In this document: positions 13,201-22,200 of the stretch, one piece after another | Layout: each line of letters begins with the position of its first letter | Position numbering within the stretch: position 1 is the stretch's first letter | Assembly: GCA_905221605.1 (NCBI GenBank) | Contig: CAJNDS010002346.1 | Coordinates: 374,001-438,000, forward strand | Origin: Symbiodinium natans | Lineage: Eukaryota > Sar > Dinophyceae > Suessiales > Symbiodiniaceae | DNA: 64,000 nucleotides | Reading direction: 5' to 3' | The notes under the pieces: model-generated | The model's database searches: none | Seen by the model: the letters and a program-made list of their open reading frames with translations, nothing else | Told to the model about the DNA's origin: nothing | Program-made: the position numbers and the translations under genes

Positions 13201-16200
13201 TCCCATTAGAACCTTAATGAAAATAGCATAACAACACTAAGTATTGTTAATACCCTCTTGGGTTTATATAGACAAACATTAAAGAAATAACTCCCAAGGG
13301 GGATATAGAGACCGTAAGCCGCAGGGATGGGCTCTTTTGGGTTTGGACCTCAGGGCGTTGGGGCCGCCGTCCTAGTTCGCCAACCCACCTCTCCTAGACC
13401 CAAGAGTAACCTAGGAATGTGCAGCGGGGGTAGCTGCAATGGAGCGTATCGGGCTTCCACACAAAGGGGTCAGCGGTTCAACCAAACCAGCAGACGTGCA
13501 CAACGCACGGGATGTTTTCACGGTGCTCCACGCACGCGTAACGATGGCTCAGTTCAGCCAACATCCAAAAGGGGCCCCTTCAGATGAGCCTATAGCAACG
13601 GTCATGCTGCTGATCAACCAGACCTAAATCATACCTGTTGCACCAACCCCAAAAAAGGTCAGCAGCATCACAGGTTGCATCGTCAAGAGGGGCCGCTAAG
13701 TGCTTTTGCACTGTTCCTACAGCAGAGCGTCCAGCACGTTTGCTCTTCTTAGCAGACGTGAATGAGGGGTCGTACTTTATACACCAATGCCCTGTTCTCA
13801 GGAACTGTAGCAAACCTTCACGGCAATCAGCTCGCTTCTTCGTGAGGGCGTCCGCCAAGTCGTAGTCGCTTGCCAGCCATCTCAATTCGCAGGCTGCACG
13901 TTGGAGGTTTCCACGAAGTTGGAAAGCTTGCAATGCCGCTCTCATGTTCGACAGTCCCAGCAATGGGCTCTCATTCACCTCCACCGCATCGTAACCGCCC
14001 TTGCTGTCGGTGCACAGGATGCCCTTGATGCCCAAGATCTGCTTCTCCACGACTTCCACGAGATCTTGCCGCAGGGGACGTTCAGCATCTGGTCCTGCTG
14101 CACCATGAAGTTCAGACCACAAGAGCCTTGCTCGGAAATTGTGGTCTTCCGCCTCCAAGATGGACTGGACCTCTGCATCGTTGCTCCCGATGGCCTTCCG
14201 CTTCAGTTTCCATGTTCGCCACCCAATCAGGGACATGGGGCACACACATCCAGTGACGCTCTCTGGGCCGGAGATGAGGGTCACCAATCCGCCCGTTGAG
14301 TCTCCCTTTGGCCGATTCGCATGAGCCTGGTCGCCCATGGATATGAAGACCACATCACGCCAGTGCTTTGCCTTCGGAAACTTCTGAAACGTCAAGGTGA
14401 AGGGCTCGTTCCGAGTCTCGGAGATCAGCTGCTGAATCTCCCTCGCGGTCTCCATGGTTCCATGCGTCACCAGATCGGTCAACAGCAGATTGCATCGTGC
14501 ACATACTTGAGGTTGCGATTGCACGGCCACCCATTGTAGCGCGCCCAGAGATGCCCTGCAAGCCTCTATGTCCTTCTTGCAGAGAACCTCGTTGGAACGT
14601 AGACGATCCGGTTCGATGTCCACATCCATGAGGCCTTCGATGTAGTAGCCTTGATCCACCACAATCTTATTGAAGCCGTTCTCGTCTTTCTTGGTGGTGA
14701 CGTCGGTGCCAGCATGGCGATACGATCCTGTTTTGGTCATTCCCCACTTGTAGGCCTTGTTGATCTTCTCCTTAATCTCCAGCCATTCAGGGGAGTTGTC
14801 GCCAATACGATGGAAATCATCAACATGTCCGCCCATGGCGCCGATCACCTTGGCATGTTCTCCATCGCGGTGTAGTTTTGACAACCATATCCACAGGCAC
14901 CGTTCTCCAAGGACAGGCTGAGCACCCAGGCTGACCAACATCTTGTGCAATGACAGCCATAACCCCCTCGGCGCCGTCGTGCTGCCATAGATGTTCCGAA
15001 GTACGCGCATCACGCCCTCGGACCCAATACCCAAGGCATCTCTGAGTTCTTGAACACCAGTCGTCCACAACTCCTGGTCGGCCTCGGTGGGTTGAGTCTG
15101 GAGGAAAGCCGTCGCCAGGTCCAAGCCTTCTAGGTCCCACTGCGAGTCTGCTGCCATAGCATACAGGAGATTCCTTCCCAGCATGGACTGCACAGGGCTC
15201 GCAGTCTTGAATGTGGGATCCAGCAAACTGGGATGTTGAAATCCAAGAAGCACAATCCTGGCCTTGGCCTTCTTCAACCCATCACTGGTATGTACCGACT
15301 GTGGGTTCTCGTGACTGTCGCGTACTGCTTCTTCTTGGTCTTCAGGTGGCACCAGCTTCCATGTCAGGACCCATCGTGCCTTGACTATCCTCTTGGAATC
15401 CACCGCTCGGCGCACCTCCTCGTCGTTCAAGCACTTGCGCACTGCCTCATTCTGGATGAACGACGATACTTCCTTGGTTTTGGCTCGGTTGAACAACTTC
15501 TTCTCCCCTTCAGGCAATCGAGCCATCACCACCTCTGAATCCTTCATCTTCTTCACTAGGTACATCACGGGATCACGCTCCAGGAACCTGCGTTGCCGGT
15601 TCGACTGCGGTGGTTCAAGATCGAATTCAATCTTCATGAACTCTTCGGTTTCCTGGAAGGCCGAGAAGATGTCGATGGTGTCTTGGGGCTCCTCGGTTGC
15701 GGTGTAGAGCTCTTCCACCCATGTGAGTTCGGCTTTATGCTTCTTTGGCTCCGAGCCCTCGTAGTCGTTGACGGTCTCTTCCAAGGGTCGTGTTGGTGTA
15801 GTAGATGACGTAGCCGCTGGGGTTGTACCCCCTTCTGCGGATGAAGAAGCCGTGATCGTAGTTTTTCGAGAGACCCTTCTCGTCGGCATCACTAAGGTAC
15901 TGGAATCCGGAGCCTTGGGTAGTTCCGGCAGTTCCACTTCATCTTCTTGTGGAGCCTGGTCGACAATGTCATGATACTCGCGGCGAGGTAGAACATCAGC
16001 CAGCGTTCTCCACGTGGATGATCGATCCTCCCCGGAGGTCTCATACTGGAAGCGCTCCGTCTCAGTCACTGGCCTCACCGAGTGCACTGAGCACCTCAGC
16101 AATTGTGATCCCACCAGGACCCAGACTACATGTCGACGATCATCGGAGTGATCTTGGTGAGGTAGTACTTCATGGAACACCACTCTGCCAGGTCCTATCC

Positions 16201-19200
16201 AGTGGGGCCTTCCCGATTTCTTGAAGCCTCCCCTTGGCCCCTTGAACTGGTGTTGAGGCCAAACCTTGCGCCACACCTTCACCAGGTCCATGGGAGCAAA
16301 CTGTCGTACAGGTTGCCTCACCGTTGTGTTGCCAAGCTTGGAGAGCACACGCTTTGCCCTCGAACTCCTCGCAATCTCTTCCGCCTTGCGGCGCGCTTGC
16401 ACAAGCCTGACAAACTCATCCTGGTAGTTGGCGGTCTCGAAGGTCCGAACGTCTTCGTCCGTCAGGGAGTATTCCCGGCCAAAAGCCCACTGGTATGAGG
16501 TGAATCCAGCGGTGTACTCCGTTGCATTCAATGCCGAGGCAGCGAGGATCAACGTCAACTGCAAGGCCTGTTCTTGATCCTCCAAGTAAATGGCCGACGC
16601 AGTCATCTTCAAGTCCTGGACACCAGCTTCCAAAGTGCCATGCGCCCATGGTTCCTTTTCTGCCACGTAGGAAAGCTGTATGTTCACATTGCTGGCGTAG
16701 TCATGCACCGCTTCAGACACGAAGCTCTTGGCGGCATCCAGTACCAGCACCTTCGGCTTTGGGAAGTTGGCGAGCCACTTGTCCGTGAAGCTGCGAACAA
16801 AGTCCTCCCCAGATTCGGCTTTCATCTCCAGGAAGTCGTACACGAACAACGGCTGCACCACTCTCAACTTCGTCGCAAGGTCCATGAAGAGGAGAAACTT
16901 CACTTTCTTCTTGCCACCAGGTGGTATCCATTCGCCAGAATCCACGCCAACAGCTTCCCAAGCACCGTACATCGCATGTGTGGACGCTGGGGGTACCTGT
17001 CCACTGCTTGTTCCACCAACCTTGAGGCTTGCGCAAGAGGGGCAGTAGTGCTCAAGGGCTGCCTTCACTTTCCATTCGGGATGTCCAGCGTCCTTCACGA
17101 TCTTCGCCAGGTTCCTATTGATCGGATGGCCCGCTGCCTTGTGGAACTTTGCAATCTGCGCCTGCCACTGCTCGCGAGCCGCTGTCGGAACTTCTTCGTC
17201 ATCTTCATCCTTGCTTCCCTGCTCTGGTTCTTTGATGTTCGTTGCGGCAGGGCACATCATCAAGCACTTGTCGTTGAGGGGAAATTGGAGTACATGACGA
17301 GGTAGCTCTGTTGTTGTGGTCTCCAGCGGAAAGCAAAGCTTCTTGAGCTGGCTCAGGTCCTCGGTTGACATTCTCGGCAGCAATCGGGTGGTGAAGGCAG
17401 TGATGGATATCCGACATCCTGTCCACGCTTGGGTAGCGTGAGTGCAGCTTGGATCAAAGGCCACAAACTGACCGTTGAGCGGCACGACAAAGCCTGTCAC
17501 CATCGAGCCATTGGGCAACTGTCGCTTGACGGCGGTATAGCCGCAAGGAGGTTGTCCCTCAAGCCAAACTCCTCCCTTGTCGAAATTGCCCAACCCGTGG
17601 ATGTAGTTGGTCGAGTTCTTGAGGTTGTGGTGGTCTCGATGAGGACCGGTCTTGCCGTTCACGGTCAGGGATATACTGGACCAGGAAAGTCCCGGAAGCC
17701 AGTGTCGAAGATATGAATTGAGAAAACGGTTCAGTTCTGGGAATTTGAGTGAACTGCGAGTCACTCCAGAAAAGGCTCCATGGGAGTAAGCTCCCAAAAG
17801 AATACGGAAAGGAGGCTGTTGGGGCCATCTCGAATTAGCCCTCGTCTCTGCTGCAGCTTTCGCTGCAACCTCCATCACGATGTTTTCGCAGCTGTTCTTG
17901 TCAAATCGTTCTCGAAGTCGTGCTTCCCGGGCCAGCGCCTCCAAGCTGATCCGTTCCGACTCACACATCTGCATCTCGTACTCATCTGCGACATCCGTTG
18001 GTGGCTCCTGTTCGTCCCATTCACGGAGGATGAAGTTCGCCTCCTCATCGTCATCACGATCAGGTAGATGGGAAAGTTCATCACGGCATTGGAGTAGGTG
18101 AACATGTCGTACAGGAGCCGTGCGATCTCGCCAATGTCGCGCAATGGCCTGCACCATCCGCCATGGATAGTACGCAGTCTTCGAGGTTTCTGTTCCCTCG
18201 ATGTGGCAGTGTTGTCCATGGTTTCCAGGACACACCTTGGCGCGGAAGTACTTGTGGAAGTCCTCGTCCGTGGTCTTGACCATCCACTGCTTCTTGATGA
18301 ACTGCTGCGTCTGCTCGTTGCGAAGGCCATAGTTGCAGCCATCGATTCTGCATGACAACCACGGCACTCCCACCTCTTCCATGTGTTGCGCCAGGTCCTC
18401 CATGGGCATTTGTCGCCATCCATAACATGGCCACGGCCACTCGAAGTAGATCATCACCTCGGGGTCTTCTTCAATCGTCTCCTTGATGAAGGCATTGGTC
18501 TCCCACAGCAATCGACGTTCCTTTCTGCGCGCGGCTTCCAACTTCACCTTCTTCTCCGGGGTGTTGTAGTTCACGGACGTCCACGCACACCACTTCGTGC
18601 AAGGAAGACTGAACCACAGCCGTTTGGGACGTCGCTTCCGTCGTAGTTCACGAAGATGTTGCCAGGTCTCCGGCTGGTACAGGTCGTAGCCGTTGGTCAG
18701 ATTCACGCGGTAGGCCTTGATGCCATGTTCCTCCGCCGCCATGCTCAGCCAACTGTGGGGAGCACAAGCGATCTCCCACAATCCGTCACGATCATGCTGA
18801 TGCAATCCAACCAACAGGTTCATCGTGGTGGTCAGGAGAAGACCTGATAGTGCCATCACCTTCTTCCCGATGAAGTGCGGCAACTCCTTCACCGGCTCCT
18901 GTTTCGCTCCTTCTACTCGCCGTAGGCCTCGTTCTCGTAGGCCGTCACCAGCTCCTCGTCGTCGTCCGGTACTTGCACTGCGTCCCATCCGGATGACGTT
19001 GCCGTGGGTGATGTTGGCACCGCTGTCGAGGGCGTCGCGGTGCTCATGTTCTTGACGTCCATGATGGCCTTGCGTAGCACCTCCTCTGCATTGATCTTGG
19101 CCAGCATGTGACGACAGATCTGCGCGGTGGGCATGCAATCGCCCATCAAGGGCTGGAGCTCGGCCAACATTCGCTTGATCATTCCAGGGTTCTCCGCCAT

Positions 19201-22200
19201 GGTGTGCTGCGCTGGAGATCCCTCTCGAGGCGTGTAGAGCATCCTCACATTGCACGTTGAGCACACTACCCATTCGCCGTGGGCATTCGCCTGGGGGGCA
19301 CTTGCGGTGTGGCGTCCCATGCACGGCCACTGCTTGCGTTGAGCGCGCGGATCCCTGGGGTCCATCTTCATCACGCGGTTGCGATCTAGGGGCTTGACCT
19401 TGGTCTTCGCCTGAGCAGCCTTGGCCTTGGCCGCTGCCACCAACACGCTCTCCACCTCTGGGTCCACGGTCACGCGGCGGCTGGTCGCCATGAGGAAAAG
19501 TCCGCGAAGGGGAAGTTGAGGGTTCGACGGCGGCAACAGTATGCCTGCACATCTGAGCTGAAATCGCTGCTGTCGAGGTCCGAGAGTGATGGTACAACTG
19601 CCACATGCGTTCTTCTGAGCGACTGTCGGAGCAGATGGGAAGGATTTCCTCACTAGCAGCTAAGTCAAACCACACAACACCTAGCTCCAGCACGGTGTGA
19701 GTTTCAAGCGGCTTGCTTGCTTTGGCTCCAGCTCGGACAAGAACATGGGGCTGTCCCACATCACATCTCTTCCCTTCCGTTAGATACTGAACGATGTCCA
19801 AGGTGAAGTGCCCTTTGTGATTTGCCTTCAAGGGGAAGATCTGGGGTTGGGAATCGCACGTGAACATAGCATTCCCGGTGGCAAAGTCAATCATCATGCC
19901 GGCACCATTACAACCCAAGAAGTCCATGCCAATCAACACGGGAACCAAGGACGACTGCTCAAACCCATTCTGGTAGTACTCGGAGGGGTTGGGAAGCGTG
20001 TAGATGGAGAAGGTTCTTGGGCTACCAGACACACTGCTCTTAAGGTGTACTCGACAAAGAGCTCGACCCCACCGACCATTCCCAAACCGAAAGTATGGCC
20101 TCGCTCCTTGGTCCAGTTCGATCTTCGCATTGCGATCGTGAGACAACACCGCCTGGATCAGGCCCTGCACAACAGCATCAGGAGCCGCCGACGCAGTTGC
20201 GCCGCAGTCCAGCATGCCTATCTGCGGTGTGGGCTCAGGCTTGGTGGCCTCCGATGTCTGCGCCTCCAGGACCTCAGTGAGTTCCAGGCCACCCACGAAC
20301 ATGTCGGTGACGTAGGCGTTGACGGGTCGATAGCCATCCTTCCCCTTGCTAGGCTTCCCCTTGGAACGTCCTTTCCACATGGCCTGCACCTCGGACCACA
20401 TGCCCTTCTTGCCCTTGCCCTTGGGCTTGCCGTTCTTGTTCATGTAGTAGTTCTCCTGCCAGTGGTCGCCGTCCTCGGGGTGCAGGTAGTAGGCTCCCTT
20501 CTTGCCATAGCCTTTACCCATGCCATAGCCAGGATGCCGTCGATCAGGGCAATCTCGAACCATATGGTTGCCTCCACACTGGAAGCACTTCGTGGGGCCA
20601 CCGAACCCACGATCCTTCCGAAGGGCCTGTGTGGCCCGCTGAGCATCTGCCCAAGTTCTCTGCGCTTCGACCGCGAGGCTCTCCGCGATCTTCTCCGCCT
20701 TCTGGGCCTCCTGAACCTTGGGATCCTCTTCAGCAGCAACCACAGGTAGAGCCTCGGGCTCCCAGTGGTTGGAGTCTCCGGTCCACCAATCTTCACTCCA
20801 ATGATCAGGTCCGGCGTAGAAGTGCTCATTCCACCATGCGTTGTTCCACCACCAGTCGTCTAGCTCCTCGTAGTAGACCTCGTTCGGCTCGATCGACGTC
20901 TGGTCAGCAAGGTGGGCATTCAAGTGACCGGAGCTTCCATGGTGGCGATGGCCCAAAAGCTGATCATCCCACAGATTCTGCAATGCACCGGAGATCACCT
21001 CGTAGTCCAAGGAATTCTTGGTCGCCGACAAGATGTCCCTCTTTTCTTCTGCCGACAATCCGGCGGCTTGAAGGAGCCGCCAACCACGAAGAACTCCCAT
21101 GATGAACGAGTCCGTCACCGTCATCTCATTCACTGGGCTGGCATTCACTTGATCTGTTTCATGTTGGGGACGAGGACGTCCTCCCGGTGTTCGCTCACCG
21201 GCCGAGCGACTCGGCGACGAGCCAGGGGCTGCAGACGTCGTGCCCCGGGCAGGTGTTCCCGGAGGTTGGGGATCGTCAGGTCGTTCTTCAGCACGTGGAC
21301 GGGCTTCGCCTCCTTCACCTTCGGCTTCAGCTGAATCGTCGCCTCGATCGCCCACGCGGTCGGTGTCCAAGTAGTCCTCGTCGTGGTCCCACCAGCTCCA
21401 AGCGCCTTGCCACTCCTCATCATCCCATTCCTCCGCCGGGGGCAAACCAAAGTCTCGCTGCTCCTGACTGATGCCCTCTTTCTCTTCATGAAGACGGATG
21501 ATGGCCTCCACAAACTCCTCGTGGACCAAGGTCTCCCTCACCAAGAAGTTGCCGATCGTCTCTCCTTGGTTCCGCTTGAAGGAGAAATACTGCTGGCAGA
21601 TTGCCGCAGCATTCGGCAGCGACTTCCGAACCAACGGTGAGCTCGCCAAGCGCTGTAGCATCACCTTCACGCCATCCTTGGAGTCCAGCACCAGCGTAGA
21701 CCAACTCATCGCCAGGAGTCGAGCCGGGCCCGTGAGCTTGCTTAACAGCTGGGCTCCGCAGTAGCGTCGCTTATGCACAGGCACTGATTGCACCCACCAG
21801 GCCACCTCACGGGTGTACCGTCGCCAAGATCTGGCAGCGCCATCCCATGAGGGCACCGAGGTCCGGTCTCGCGCATCAGCCATGGAAAAAGGGGCGTCTG
21901 CACAGCTTCACTGTCAAACACCACGAAGAAAAGTTCGGAGAAAACCGCCCAAGGGAACTCGGACGGGAGGCCGTTGATCGGGTAGAGGCACACGTTGTCG
22001 GGGTGGTGGATCAAGGCCAAGTAGCTGGTGGTTTTGGAGCACGGCCCTGAGATCAGCACGTGCTCCGCTACCAATGCAGCGGGGGTAGCTGCAATGGAGC
22101 GTATCGGGCTTCCACACAAAGGGGTCAGCGGTTCAACCAAACCAGCAGACGTGCACAACGCACGGGATGTTTTCACGGTGCTCCACGCACGCGTAACGAT

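Larger units (their letters stand above)
11015..13419. other. Intron-like stretch with no confident exon
   Basis: Telomere-type arrays at 11,015-11,080, 11,380-11,465, 11,560-11,585 and 12,780-12,810. Hairpin elements at 12,006 and 12,841. Open blocks near 11,594-11,940 (plus), 12,315-12,400 (minus) and 12,690-12,790 (either strand) might hold the missing S1-S2 linker, but none fits clearly. Confidence 0.5.

Noticed and set aside
13645-21764. Many 60-310 codon frames on the plus strand opposite Copia
   Set aside because: They mirror the codon bias of the minus-strand polyprotein and contain no domain.
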